Of a DNA stretch of 64,000 nucleotides, positions 1 through 11,566 are shown one piece after another (positions within the stretch are counted from its first letter, which is position 1; each line of letters begins with the position of its first letter). The notes beneath the pieces are model-generated. The model ran no database searches. It was not told where the DNA came from and saw only the letters and a program-made list of their open reading frames with translations. A program made the position numbers and the translations under genes. The stretch is from Prunus persica (taxonomy: Eukaryota; Streptophyta; Magnoliopsida; Rosales; Rosaceae), in assembly GCF_000346465.2 (NCBI RefSeq), contig NC_034011.1, positions 24,439,115 to 24,503,114 of the forward strand, written 5' to 3'.

Positions 1-720
1 CCCATGGGAAAGAACAAGAAAAAAAAACCCAATTTATTACTACAAAAAACTAGATCAACCCTCAGTTTGTTAGATGGGTCCTTCCTCCTTGACCTTGAAC
101 TGTGTTGGATTTGGGAAAATATTGTTGAACTTGTCTTGGATTGGGAAAAATTGTTGAATTTGGGGAGGAAAAGAAGAGGTTGAGTGAGCTGAAAATTTTT
201 GGGGATAGGGTGGTGTGCGCAGCGAGGGAGGAGGAGCAAGTTATGTGGTGGTGGTGGGTTTGGGTTGCTTAGGTTTAATTTACCAGGGTGGTGGTTGGGG
301 TGCACCTGATTCATTCGAAGAGAGGCGGGGGGAAGAGAGAGAAATCGGGAGAAAGGATGGTAGGCGGAGGAGGTGGTTAGATAAAAGTCTTATTTACCTC
401 TAAAATATCCATCATGTGCATAACATGTGATCAATTTTGATGAAAAAACAAACACAATTGACGGAAATGACTAGTGGTGCAATGCGAGATCTAATCGAAA
501 TACCACTGTAATTATTTTGCCACCTGAAGGACGAAAAGTAAAGTTGGATCTTAGTCGGGGAGACTATTGCTGCAATTTTGTCAATAATATAATTTATGAA
601 GTTAATTAAAATATTTAATTATTCACTAAATAAATAATAATTAGAACATAATTATTAATGAAAGTATTTAAATAAGGCTAAGACATTGTTTAATTAATAA
701 AAAGAAAAATTGAAAAAAAT
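1..720. other. Intergenic, no gene recognised
   Basis: The first 400 bases are G-rich on the + strand, with GGT/GAG runs. Positions 590–720 are very AT-rich. Short open frames exist but have low-complexity composition and no recognisable domain. An imperfect direct repeat of about 26 bp (around 650–675 and 923–948) flanks the palindrome cluster at 730–862, which hints that the block 590–980 is one decayed mobile or foldback element. That reading is an inference. Confidence 0.4.
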
Positions 721-729
721 ATTTTTAGT

Positions 730-862
730 GTAAAGCCGCGCGGCTATACTTTTCTATTTAAAGAATATCGCCGGTACTCTACAAACAGAGTGTTTTTTGC
801 CGTATAGCCGGGGGGCTATACTCTAGAAATAGAATTTTAAACGTATAGCCGCACGGCTATAC
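730..862. repeat. Cluster of three TATAGCCG palindromes
   Basis: Three 20-bp near-palindromes of the form GTATAGCCGNNCGGCTATAC lie at 730–749 (one change, GTAAAG), 802–821 and 843–862 (centre CA). A degenerate half copy is near 765. They are embedded in AT-rich DNA and match the large array at 54018–54623, so this is a dispersed repeat family present twice in the window. Confidence 0.8.
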
Positions 863-1670
863 TATTTAAATAGCATAATATTGATTTCTCTTTTTAATTA
901 TTTTATTTAGTAGTTATGTTTTAATTATTAATGCTTAGTATTTAAATATTTTATTAAATAAAATAATTACCATTTATTGCTTGCTGTAGTAGTTCTTCTA
1001 AGCTTTTTATTTTATCTTTTCATATGCAGGCTTGGATTTTTTAGTTGTTGTAATCTTTCTCTAATTGTAATAGATGTCCACTAAAGTCCAAACATGCAAA
1101 ACGACAGGTTGATTTTTCTTAATATTAACTATTAGCTTCACTCCTCAAGTTACTTTACTAACTTAACAATATTAAACAAAGATAGCTATGGCTCTAAAAC
1201 CAATATTTTTTGGTGTGCAGGGTTTTACATATTTATGTGGTGGAGAAGACATTAAAATTACATGAAATGCTCTTCTAAAAGTATTTACCGACATGGGCAT
1301 AAATGGAAAATTATGTAAGAAACTAAATTATTGAGTTGCTGATAAAAATTTTGAGGTACTGATCCAAAGTGCCACGGAAAAAGCTTTTGCTGGATGAGAA
1401 CATGTTGTGCTGGAACTTTTATCTTTTTCTTTCTTTCCCTTCGGCCCCTCTCCCAATTATGTGGCTTTGCTTTTGGGGGACGTCTCTTGGTGTCCCTTAC
1501 TATTTCCAATCAAAAGGTACCAAAACTACAAGAGGTGTGAGGGAAATGAAAGCCCACACTGACGCAACGCAAGGTAAAGGCGTAAAACCTCACAATTTGG
1601 TCCCACACATGTAATTATTGATTCACTATTGAGAAATACAATTACAATTTCCTTTATGGATTCAAATACG
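863..1670. other. Intergenic, upstream of UGT copy 1
   Basis: AT-rich DNA without a supportable gene. Open frames on both strands between 1285 and 1837 overlap each other and the start of the UGT gene, and they have no domain. Confidence 0.4.
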
Positions 1671-1764
1671 ACCAGTTCTCCAAAGCTCCTTGTATATATA
1701 ATACGATTCAGAAACCACATTCGAAAACATCTTAAAGTGGAAAAAGGAAAAATCAAGAACAAAA
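1671..1764 (+). promoter_or_regulatory. Core promoter and 5'UTR of UGT copy 1
   Basis: A TATATATA box at 1693–1700 lies 65 bp before the ATG. The block from the TATA box to the ATG is nearly identical to the same block before UGT copy 2 (8936–9006). Compared with copies 2 and 3, the CCAAT-containing segment upstream of the TATA box is missing. The sequence goes almost directly from a GGATTCAAAT stretch near 1660 to the TATA region. Confidence 0.6.
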
Positions 1765-3436
1765 ATGAGCAACCCACATATAATAGCTGTTCCTTTTCCA
1801 GCACAAGGTCATGTGATTCCCTTGATGGAGCTGTCACAATGCTTAGTTAACCATGGCTTCAGAGTCACATTTGTGAATACAGACTACAATCACAAGCAAG
1901 TCGTGAATGCCTTGGCTGCTGATGAAAGTCAGTTATCGGATCGAATTTGCCTAGTTTCACTTCCAGGTGGCTTAGAGCCCTGGGAGGCCAGGCATGAGGT
2001 AGGAAAGTTATGTGAAGCAACGGAAAGAGTCATGCCTGGGAAGTTGGAGGAGCTGATAGAGAAGATCAACCAAGGGGAAGGTGACAAAGTCACTTGTGTC
2101 ATTGCTGATGAGTGTTCCGGGTGGGCTCTGGAAGTGGCAGAGAAACTGAATATCAGGCGAGTTGCCTTCTATCCTGCATCAGCTGCAATTTTGACTTTGC
2201 AATTCTCTATCCCAAAGTTAATTCATCAAGGAATCATCAACGACGATGGTAAGATCCTCTATCATGCAAATACTATGCAACACTCTTATGTAGTATTGGT
2301 TGAAGAATATGAAATCCCTCCTTGGAAACTTGACAAAATCTAATATACCATACAATGAATAGTTACCCTACTAAATACTAATAGAATTGAGGGCTTTTGT
2401 ATAAAACTCCACACATGCCGAATATCATAGTTAAGTTGGGGACAATATCGATGTTGATAGTAGTGGTGGAAATTGAACAGTATTTTAGTTCAACAAGTTC
2501 TTAAGTTCTGTTATTGTCCATTCTTTTCATAGTCATTCACTTTTGGCAGGAACTGTTTTAAGAAGCCAGATGATTCAGTTGGCACCGGGCATGCCCACCA
2601 TGAAAACTACAGAATTTCTTTGGGCATGCATGGGTGACTTGACCGCACAGAAAATAGTATTTCAAGTTATGGTAAGAAATAACAAGGCTGCGAAATTGGC
2701 AGAGTGGATTGTTTGCAACTCAGCATACGAACTTGAGCCAGCAGCATTCACAGTGGCACCAGAGATTTTACCAATAGGCCCGCTTCTGGCAAGCAGCCGG
2801 CTTGGAAACTCAGCATGCTACTTCTGGCCACAAGACTCAACTTGCTTACAGTGGCTGGATCAACAGCCACCATGCTCAGTCATCTATGTTGCATTTGGCA
2901 GCACTACATTTTTTGATCAAACACAATTCCAAGAACTGGCTCTGGCTCTTGAGCTGTCCCAAAGGTCATTCCTCTGGGTTGTGAGGCCAGATATCACTGA
3001 CAAAACATCTGATCCCTACCCAGAAGGATATCAAGACCGTGTAGCCTCTTGCGGTCTGATGGTTGGTTGGGCACCTCAACAAAAGGTTCTAGCTCATCCT
3101 TCCATTGCTTGCTTCTTAAGCCACTGTGGTTGGAACTCTACAATAGAAGGTCTAAGCAATGGAGTTCCTTTCTTGTGCTGGCCATACTGTTCTGACCAGT
3201 TCCTTAATGAGAGCTACATTTGTGATGTCTGGAAGGTTGGGTTGAAGTTGAAAAAGAATGAAAATGGGATCATACCACAAGGAGAAATCAAGAGCAAGGT
3301 GGAACAACTGCTTGGTGATGAAAACTTCAAAGCAAGAGCTTCCAAACTGAAGGAAATGGGCATGACCAGTGTCAAAGAAGGTGGCCAATCTCACAGGAAC
3401 TTTAAGAATATTATTGAATGGATGAAGACATGTTAG
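1765..3436 (+). CDS. UGT83A1-like: UDP-glycosyltransferase, UGT83A1-like (copy 1)
   Basis: Family-1 glycosyltransferase that should move a sugar from UDP-glucose to a small molecule in the cytosol; the acceptor cannot be read from sequence. Two exons, 1765–2248 and 2550–3436, with a phase-1 GT–AG intron, give 456 aa, normal for the family. The N-terminal motif PAQGHVIPL carries the catalytic His16, and the partner Asp is probably Asp115 (IADE). The 44-residue PSPG box is residues 335–378 and keeps HCGWNS, the Glu and the final DQ. Odd points: the box ends YCSDQ where the other copies have YFADQ, and it has several private changes (SACYFW, VASCGL). The last codons read KTC-stop instead of KA or KS-stop because an LTR begins at 3431 and provides the TGT and TAG. 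Transcript 3' end formation therefore probably uses LTR sequence. Family call is strong; functionality is uncertain. Confidence 0.9.
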
Positions 3437-3624
3437 CGAGATCCTAGCTTAATTAGGATATTTATTTCCTAGTTTATTAGGATTATATTTCTTTACTTTT
3501 TGTACAGATATTATGTAATTAGGTTTTTATTTTGTTTCCTAGTTTGACCCTACTAGGGTTACATCCTCGTACTATAAATACTTTCTTTTGGAGAATGAAA
3601 TATAATCTGAAAATATTCTACCCA
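3431..3624 (+). mobile_element. 5' LTR of a Ty1/copia element
   Basis: Starts TGTTAG immediately after the UGT coding segment and ends CCCA, giving the TG…CA ends of an LTR. A TATAAATA box lies at 3573–3580. It is followed at 3636–3649 by TTAGTATCAGAGCC, which resembles the tRNA-iMet primer binding site (usual core TGGTATCAGAGC). The 5 bp before it are AGACA. No matching 3' LTR or second AGACA junction is visible in the window. Confidence 0.8.
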
Positions 3625-3635
3625 TATTGTTTGAC

Positions 3636-5473
3636 TTAGTATCAGAGCCGATTTTTTGGTGACCTGTGTATTGTGCCCACCCGTGTTCTATCCCCATATT
3701 TTTTTTCTCTACCTGTGCCGTGTGCGCCCTCTTGGGTTTGTGTGTTGTGTTGTCGTGTTCGTGTCTTTACTGTGTTCATGTGTTCATGCATCTGCCGTAT
3801 TTGTGCCTTTGATGTGTTCAACTGTGTACTCTGCTGTGTTCGTGCCTATCTTTTTGCATCTGCCGTATTTGTGCCTCTGCGGTGTTCTGTTGTATACTCT
3901 GCCGTGATCTATTGAGTTTCTGCTGCAATCATAGGTGATAACTCCATTGTTGCTGCTGTTGCTGTTGCCTCTGCAAATTTGTGTGTTTCTGATTCTATTC
4001 CAGGTACTGGCTCTAATACTTGGATAATTGACACTGGTGCTTCTGATCATATGACTTATAATGCTAAATTTTTTGATGAGTTGTCTAGTAACACCCGTGA
4101 CCCATACATAACTAGTGTTAATGGCTTGCCCTCTCTAATTACTGGTGAGGGCACAATCTCTCTCACTCCTACTCTGTCCTTATCTTGTGCGTTACTAGTT
4201 CCTAATATCCATTGTAACTTGTTATCTGTTGGTCGATTACTTGATACACTTAATGCTTCTGCTACTTTCTATCGTACGCATTGCTCTTTTCAGGATCTCA
4301 AGACTCACGAGACAATTGGGCATGGTAAACGGATATGGGGTTATATTATTTGACATTGCCTTCTGCACCAGTTCGTGCTCGTGTCGTTAATACTGTTCAA
4401 AGTTGCAGTGTCAAAGACAAACAATAAATTTGGTAATGGCATCGTCGCTTGGGACACTCGTCATTTGGCTACCTTAAGCGTCTGTTTCCATCTTTATTCT
4501 ACTGTTGTGATGAGTCCAATTTTAAGTGTGAGACATGTATTTTGGCCAAGAGTCATTGCAGTGTGTTTCCTTTGAGTGACAGTAAAGCTACAAAGCCTTT
4601 TGATTTAGTGCATTCTGATGTATGGGGTCCGGCTCGCGTTACTGCGCATGGATTTCGTTGGTTCGTCACATTTATTGATGATTGTACCCGACTCACTTGG
4701 GTTTTCTTGCTAAAAATAAACATGATGTTGCTTCCATCCTTCTAGAGTTCTATACTATGGTGTCTACTCAGTTTCATGCTCGGGTCAAAGTATTCCGGAC
4801 TGATAACAGAGGCTAATATGTGAATAACACTTTGGCATCTTTCTTCCTTGCTCAAGGTATTATTCACCAAACGACAACCCCATTTACTCCTCAACAGAAT
4901 GGTGTGTCTGAACGCAAGAATCGTCAGTTACTTGAAGTTGCCAGCTCCCTTATGTTGGACATGTCTGTTCCCCATCATCTTTGGGGGCATGCTATTTTAT
5001 CTGCTGCATATTTGATTAATCGTACTCCTAACTGGGTTCTTGATTTCAAGACTCCACATGATGTGTTTGGTGACCATGTTTCCCCTGTCTCAGTCTCCAA
5101 GTTGCTCTCTAAAGTTTTTGGGTGTGTTGCCTATGTTCATGTTTACTTTCATCAACGGAGTAAACTTGATCCTTGTGCTCTGCGATGTGTTTTTATTGGT
5201 TACTCTTCTACTCAGAAATGTTATAAGTGCTATCATCCACTTACCTAGAAGGTGCATATTACTTTGGACGTGACTTTCCATGAAGAAGTGCCCTATTATG
5301 TCTCTCATTCCTCTCCAATTCAGGGGGAGAGGGGGAGCGAATTGGAGAGTCTTGGATTGGAGAATGATGTGTTTGAAGATACTGCTTTCAGGAAGGAAAC
5401 GACTTGTCGCACTGAAGCAAGTGATCGGTTGCCCATATATGAAGATGAAACTTGTGGTCCTGTGAAGAAATGA
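3636..5473 (+). mobile_element. Truncated Ty1/copia internal region (protease, integrase)
   Basis: After the primer binding site comes a low-complexity stretch (3650–3910) with repeated TCTGCCGTATTTGTGCC in place of an intact gag. Then follow a retroviral-type protease segment (WIIDTGASDHMT, 3979–4350), a GAG-pre-integrase segment (CILAKSH, about 4440–4640), an integrase core (HSDVWGPA; FIDDCTRLTW) and the integrase C-terminal part (TPQQNGVSERKN, 4820–5248). Frameshifts and stops interrupt it, for example TAA near 4815. No reverse transcriptase or RNase H is seen after about 5470. The element is dead and non-autonomous. Confidence 0.85.
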
Positions 5474-5484
5474 CTGATCGAGAC

Positions 5485-6292
5485 ACAGTGTCACTTTTTC
5501 TACAATGCCCACGCGCCGGCAGCGCGTGGGTGCCCAAAGCGATAACGCTTCGCCGGAAAATCTCAAAACCACGGCTCCAAACTCCTACCCTAGGTATAGC
5601 ACCCTATTTGGAGCCACTTTTGTTCTTGGACCTAACCCAAAAAGTGGCCGGAAATGGCCGATCACGGTGGCCGAAGTTCGGCCGATTTTCAATTTGAAAA
5701 TCGAGTTGTCTACGCTAAGAATCGATCTAATTCTACCCAACAGGCAGCTAGAGCATGAAAAGTAGGTGAGAAACCATACCTTGCTCGTCGGAATCGATGG
5801 CCGAAGAAGGGAGATCGAGCTCCTTGAATTTTGGGTTAAAATCGGTCGGATTTTTGCATTTTCCGGCGAGCACAGGTGGTTCCAGTGGCTGAGATTGGTC
5901 GGGATGGAAAGAGGAAGATGGCACGGTTCTTTTGGGACCGGTGCCACCCCGAGCGGTGGCCGGATGCGACGGCGGCCCAAAAACCGCCACTGTGAACAGT
6001 AACAGGGGGGGCTGTTCTGCGCGCAGGGAGAGAGAGAGAGAGAGAAAATCTGATTTTATAAAAAATCTCATTTCGAAATATTTACGATTGTGCCACTGGA
6101 CTTCTTTTGACCATATCTCTCTCGTTACAACTCCGATTCGAGCCCACTACGTGTCTATGAACTCGTCTCAGTACGACCTATCCAAAAATACAAGTCACTG
6201 CCTCAAACTCTCTCCGGTTAAGAATATGACCAAAATGCCCTTAAATAATTAAATAATTAAATAAGGGTTAAATTCGGAGTCGGGGTGTTACA
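5485..6292 (-). mobile_element. Gypsy-type LTR (minus orientation), probably solo or truncated
   Basis: Read on the minus strand, this GC-rich block starts at 6292 with TGTAACACCCCGACTCCG, a start common to many plant Ty3/gypsy and related LTRs. It contains a GA run at 6026–6045. Near its other end is a GC palindrome (CCCACGCGCC…CGCGTGGG, about 5507–5532). The lower boundary is not resolved and no target duplication was found. It abuts the dead copia element, so it either inserted into it or replaced its 3' half. Confidence 0.55.
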
Positions 6293-8055
6293 TAAAGCAA
6301 ACGCACCAAAAACACAAGATTTATAGAGGTTCGGTAACGTACCTACATCTTGTCGGGTGTCTACTTTCTGGCTCTACAATAAAGAGCCCTCAACCCCAAG
6401 GAGGGACACGCCCAGCTCAAATACAGCAAACCCACCCAAGCTCACCAAGAGCAAACCGCATTGTTCCTAAGCAAGAGCTCCAGCAAGCTTTCCTATTTTC
6501 ACCTCAAGCTGCTCCCAGCTAAACAAAGGCTCTCAAGCCCTCAATTGTAAAACCCTCTCATAAATACAATACAAATACAAACAGTGGACGTAGCCCAATT
6601 TCAAGGGTGAGCCACTCAAATCCTTGTCTTATATGCGTGTGATTGTGATTTTACTGTCGTATGGTATTTTTCTTGTGACGCTCGTCATTTTTTTGCTTTG
6701 AATTTCTTCCATTTTCGTTTGTTCTTGGTGCGATTTTTTTCGATCTTGGCGATGTCTTCGTATTAGAAGAGGTATGAACTGTAGGCTTTGTTTCAGTTTT
6801 AGTACAGGTAGGTAGATATGTTATCATTAGATATCAGTATGATTTTTGAAGTTAATGGAAATTATGAAATTTTCTCATCAATGCATATGCCTTTTTTGAC
6901 TTTGTTTAATTACTTGTTTTCATGATGGCTTTGCCTTTTGGTTTGTTGATTTATTACGGTCGTTCAATTTGTTTTTGTTCAAGCATAATTTGTTAGGCAT
7001 GTATCATGATTGAATTTGAGTAAAAATTTGTGAAGTATATGTATTGAAATTTATAAAATTCTCTCTATATTTTAAGTTGATTTGTTGAGCATATGTCATC
7101 ATGGATGTGCCTTTTGGAGTTCTTTGCTCATTATTGTTGTTGCAGCTTGATCAGAAACTGGTGTATGTTTGGTTGCTTTACAATTTTGTTTGTTGGTTGC
7201 TTTACAAACATGTTAGAGCATTTCCAGCAGTTTGCCCTTTGCCATGGCAAGGAGAGCCCTAGGGAAGCTACTATTCATGTGAATAATGGATGCCCTAGCC
7301 CCCCAGCAAAGTGTGTTTCCAGCAGTTGCCCTTTGTCATGGCAAATACTATTCATTTTTTTATTTTTTTCACAACTTTTTTTACTTAAACAATTAATTTG
7401 GATAATATTTTCGGATAAGATTTTTGGGTTCCTACGTGTCAGTACTATTCATATTGGATAATATTTTCGGATAAGATTTTATTTTATTAGTTGTATTGGT
7501 TGGTATTTATAGGAAAAAAAAAAGTATGAGGATTTGGTGTTAAAAGTGAAGAGTATTGATTGGTATTTATAGACACTGGCGGACCCAGAATTTTTGTAGC
7601 GGAGGTGCAATATTGACTAAGTATGAAAAATGATTTTTCGGAATAATCATTTTCTCAAGATAATTTTTGGCGGCTTTTATTCCTTACACATCAAATAAGA
7701 AAACTTGATTTTATGGGATTTTAATATGAAGTATATATTGACTTAATGAGCCATCATTTTTAGCCTAAATCGTATTTTGCACTAAAACCGATTTTTCATA
7801 TTTTGATTTGGTAGGAATTTGATTTTCTATTATTTTTATTTGAATCTAAATAGGGGGTACTTCTTTATTTACATTGTAAACTTAAGTAAATGGAGTAATA
7901 TAAAAATAAATGAAAGTAAAAGGACAAAGACATTTCTTTACCATGACAAACTTCAATTATAAGGACATTGAAATGAGTAATAATTGGCAGGCCTTTCTTT
8001 ACCATGACAAACTTCAATTATAATTGACACTTCCATAAAGAAAAAAGTTATTAAG
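6293..8055. repeat. Repeat-rich spacer with small direct repeats
   Basis: No gene is recognised. Several short direct repeats are visible: TTCCAGCAG…TTTGCCCTTTG…CATGGCAA at about 7214–7245 and again at 7318–7345; GGATAATATTTTCGGATAAG at about 7399 and 7457; ATTGGTATTTATAG at about 7490 and 7557; CTTTACCATGACAAACTTCA at about 7936 and 7995. The stretch starting GGCGGACCCAGAATTTTT near 7578 looks like a dispersed plant repeat. These suggest MITE or LTR debris, which is an inference. Confidence 0.45.
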
Positions 8056-8059
8056 TTAT

Positions 8060-8570
8060 TATCACCAGATATGCCTGGCATGAACACAGCAAACTTGGTG
8101 TGGGCATGCCTTGGCAGCAAGGCTTTGCAGAAAAATGTGTTTGAACTTATGGTTAGAACCCAATCAATGAAATAAGCGCCTTGGGCCTGCAGCATCTACC
8201 ATGGCCCCAGAGATTCTACCAGGGCCACTTTTGGAAACTTGTGGCCAGGAGACTCTTGTTTGAACTGGCTTGACCAACAACCACCACAACCCGTCACATA
8301 TGTTGCTTGAACTCTTTACTTTGCTGATCAATTTCTCAATCAAAGCTACATTTGTGATGTTTGGAAGAGTTGGTTTGGTCTTTGATCGGGATGGGAGTAG
8401 GATCATTACCCACAGAGAAATCACAAAATAAGGTGGAGCAGCTGCTAGGAAACAGTAATTTTAAAGCAAGGGCGTTGGATATCAAGAAAATGGTTATGAA
8501 TAGTATCAAAGAAGGTGGTGGCTCATACAAAACTTTCAGTAGTTTTATTGAGTGGATGAAAAGATTGGTA
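8060..8570 (+). pseudogene. UGT83A1-like pseudogene, 3' half only
   Basis: Translating around in-frame stops and shifts gives pieces of the UGT second exon in order: PDMPGMNTANLVWACLGS (8065 onward), a stop near 8170, a fragment matching the APEILPIGPLL region (about 8200–8230), DSCLNWLDQQPP (8250–8285), then a jump to FADQFLNQSYICDVWK (about 8325–8370) and KVEQLLGNSNFKARA to FIEWMK (8430–8563). The first exon, the middle of the glycosyltransferase domain and nearly all of the PSPG box are missing. It is more diverged from the four intact copies than they are from each other, so it is an older duplicate. Confidence 0.85.
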
Positions 8571-8589
8571 AGCTCTTCAAGCATTGGAT

Positions 8590-9006
8590 CAAACGTAAAT
8601 TTACTTCTTGGAAGGAGTTGGGGTCAAGCTGGTGTAAACTACAAATACAGAAACCAAAACCCCAGTTGCCATTTTAACATCTTCAATACTTCCACAAAGA
8701 ATGAAAGGTAGTTCCATCAATTATAGAACAAAGTATAAAACAATAGAGTGAAGAAACTAAAGCCATTCACTGAAGGACAAAACAACATCATAGTAAACCA
8801 AAAAAGAAATGAACTATGAAATCTAAACAAAAGAGACAAAATGGTTGATTCCCCAACTTTGGATTCAAATGAGAACAATGCCAATGAAGACAACACCTAA
8901 GTAATGGCGCGTAAACCAATGCTCCAAGCTCCTTCTATATATGATACGATTCAGAAACCACATTCGAAAACATCTTAAAGCGAAAAAGGAAAATTCAAGA
9001 ACAAAA
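8590..9006 (+). promoter_or_regulatory. Duplicated upstream region of UGT copy 2
   Basis: Contains a CCAAT box at 8916–8920 and a TATATAT box at 8936–8942, 65–70 bp before the ATG. More than 250 bp of this region, from AATACTTCCACAAAGAA at about 8685 onward, has a recognisable counterpart upstream of copy 3 (11215–11566) and copy 4 (14080–14289). The tandem duplication unit therefore carried its promoter. Confidence 0.6.
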
Positions 9007-10484
9007 ATGAGCAACACACATATAATAGCTGTTCCTTTTCCAGCACAAGGTCATGTGATTCCCTTGATGGAGCTGTCACAATGCTTAGTTAACCATGGCT
9101 TCACAGTCACATTTGTGAACACAGAGTACAATCACAAGCGAGTCGTGAATGCCTTGGCTGATGAAAGTCAGTTCACGGATCGTATTCATCTAGTTTCACT
9201 TCCAGATGGCTTAGAGCCATGGGAGGACAGGAATGAGCTAGGACAGTTATGTGAAGCAATACAAAGAGTCATGCCTGGGAAGTTAGAGGAGCTAATAGAG
9301 AAGATCAATGAAGGGAAAGGTGACAAAGTCACTTGTGTCATTGCTGATGAGAGTTCCGGGTGGGCTCTGGAAGTGGCAGAGAAACAGAATATCAGGAGAG
9401 TTGCCTTCTGGCCTGCAGCAGCTGCGCTTTTGGCTTTGCAATTTTCTATCCCGAAGTTAATTCATGAAGGAATCATTAACGACGATGGTACGATCCTTTT
9501 TCATGTGAATATTATGGAACACTATCATGTAATATTTTGTCCAACAAGTTCTTGAATTCTGTTATTGTCTTTTCTTTTCATAGTCATTCACTTCTGGCAG
9601 GAACTGTCCCAAGAAGCCAGATAATGCAGTTAGCACCAAACATGCCCACCATGAAAACTGCAGACTTTGTGTGGGCATGCATTGGTGACTTAACCACTCA
9701 GAAAATAGTATTTCAAGTTATGGTAAGAAACAACAAGACTGTGAAATTGGCAGAGTGGATTGTTTGCAACTCAGCATATGAACTTGAGCTAGCAGCATTT
9801 GCCATGGCACCGGAGATGTTACCAATAGGCCCACTTTTGGCAAGCAGCCGGCTTGGAAATTCAGCAGGCTACTTTTGGCCACAAGACTCAACTTGCTTAC
9901 AGTGGTTGGATCAACAACCAGCCTGCTCAGTCATCTATGTTGCATTTGGCAGCTTCACAGTTTTTGATCGAACCCAATTCCAAGAACTGGCTCTGGCTCT
10001 TGAGCTGTCCCAAAGGCCATTCCTCTGGGTTGTGAGGCCAGATATCACTGACAAAACATCTGATCCCTACCCAGAAGGATATCAAGACCGAGTAGCCTCT
10101 CGCGGTCTGATGGTGGGTTGGGCACCTCAACAAAAGGTTCTGGCTCATCCTTCTATTGCTTGCTTCTTAAGCCACTGTGGTTGGAACTCTACCATGGAAG
10201 GTGTAAGCAATGGGGTTCCTTTCTTGTGCTGGCCATACTTTGCTGACCAGTTCCTTAATGAGAGCTACATTTGTGATGTCTGGAAGGTGGGATTGAATTT
10301 CAACAAGAATGAAAGTGGGATCATACCACAAGGAGAAATCAACAAGAAGGTGGAACAACTTCTTGGTGATGAAAATTTCAAAGTAAGAGCTTCCAAACTG
10401 AAGGAAATGGCCATGACTAATACCAAAGAAGGCGGCCAATCTCACAGGATCTTTAAGAACTTTATTGAATGGATGAAGGCATAG
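9007..10484 (+). CDS. UGT83A1-like: UDP-glycosyltransferase, UGT83A1-like (copy 2)
   Basis: Exons 9007–9487 and 9601–10484 with a 113-bp phase-1 intron give 454 aa. The start is the ATG of MSNTHIIAVPFP, as in copy 1. Catalytic His is in PAQGHVIPL and the partner Asp in IADESSGW. The PSPG box starts at Trp334 and has all hallmark residues (WAPQ, HCGWNS, FADQ). The frame is intact with no unusual substitutions, making this the best candidate for a working enzyme in the cluster together with copy 4. The N-terminal exon is very close to copy 1, which suggests a recent duplication or gene conversion between them. Sugar donor is presumably UDP-glucose; acceptor unknown. Confidence 0.93.
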
Positions 10485-10794
10485 GCAAGTCGCCTATCCT
10501 TTTCATTCGATAGGAACAAAAGGAAAAAGGCAACACAGAAAATGTGCCAATAGATCTGGTTCAAGTATTAATAATATAAGACCAATACCTCAGCTGATGT
10601 ACTAATTCAATAATTAATAGAAAAGATAAAAGCATAGCGAAACTTTCAAGCTTTTTTTCTGTCCTTGTTGTCTCTTGTGTGCATGTGTGTGCGCTTCCCT
10701 TCTTTTTCCTGAAATAAAAATTAGGAGGAGAAGCAACACCAGACACTAAAAGGCATCATTTTCTGGTCAACCATATTACCGCTTTGAAATTCAG

Positions 10795-10826
<32 letters not shown>

Positions 10827-11460
10827 TACTGCTGTGAAATGAGACCCCAAGGTTTAAAAACATATTATTCACAGAGAATTAAACACCAAGTCTAACCTAG
10901 CACCTAGCAGGAAAGAATTATACTCAATTGCTCAAAGGCCTTAGGTTGTACATATCTTCCTAGCACCGCTCACTAACTAGGTATTCTCTCCATGTCAAGT
11001 TTAAAGATGACTGCAGCATATGATTTGTCAGATTATATATGTTTCTATTAGATTGACCATTTCAGCATCTCAACGTCATCAAACTTTTGATGCCGATGAT
11101 CACTCTCGTGGCCAATGAGATTGATAATAGCATGGTAACATCTTTGTCTATTGTTCGAAAAAGGAGTTTTTTTGAAAGGAAATGAGACCAGGTTGGTGTA
11201 AGCTGCAAAATAGAATTCAATACTTCCACAAAGAAAGAAAGCAGTTCCATCAGTGACAAAACAAGGATATAAAACAAAAGAATGATGATACTAAAGCCGT
11301 AGCATCAACAAAATTGCAACAGAATAAACTAAAATAGGCATGAACTCAATAACAAATAGATAGATATAATGAATGGCCTGTAAAGGAAAGAGACAAAATG
11401 ATTGATTCCCTTCTCTGGGTTCAAATAAGGCCAATGCCCATGAAGACAAAACCTACAGTA
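10485..11460. other. Intergenic between UGT copies 2 and 3
   Basis: No gene. An (AT)n microsatellite lies at about 10798–10828. From about 10990 the sequence is paralogous to the region upstream of UGT copy 4 (13466–14289): AGTTTAA…ATATGATwTGTCA and the CACTCTC…GGCCA segments appear in both. This marks the left part of the duplication unit. Confidence 0.5.
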
Positions 11461-11566
11461 TTGGCTATTCAACCAATGCCTCAAGCTTGTTCTATATATG
11501 GCATGATAAGGAAACTGCATTTGAAAACATCTAGAAGTGGAACAGGGAAAATCAAGAAAGAAAAAA
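11461..11566 (+). promoter_or_regulatory. Core promoter and 5'UTR of UGT copy 3
   Basis: CCAAT box at 11473–11477 and TATATAT box at 11493–11499, about 70 bp before the ATG. Layout is the same as in copy 2. Confidence 0.6.

Noticed and set aside
10798..10828. (AT)n run as a regulatory element
   Set aside because: A plain microsatellite between UGT copies, with no sign of function beyond length variation.
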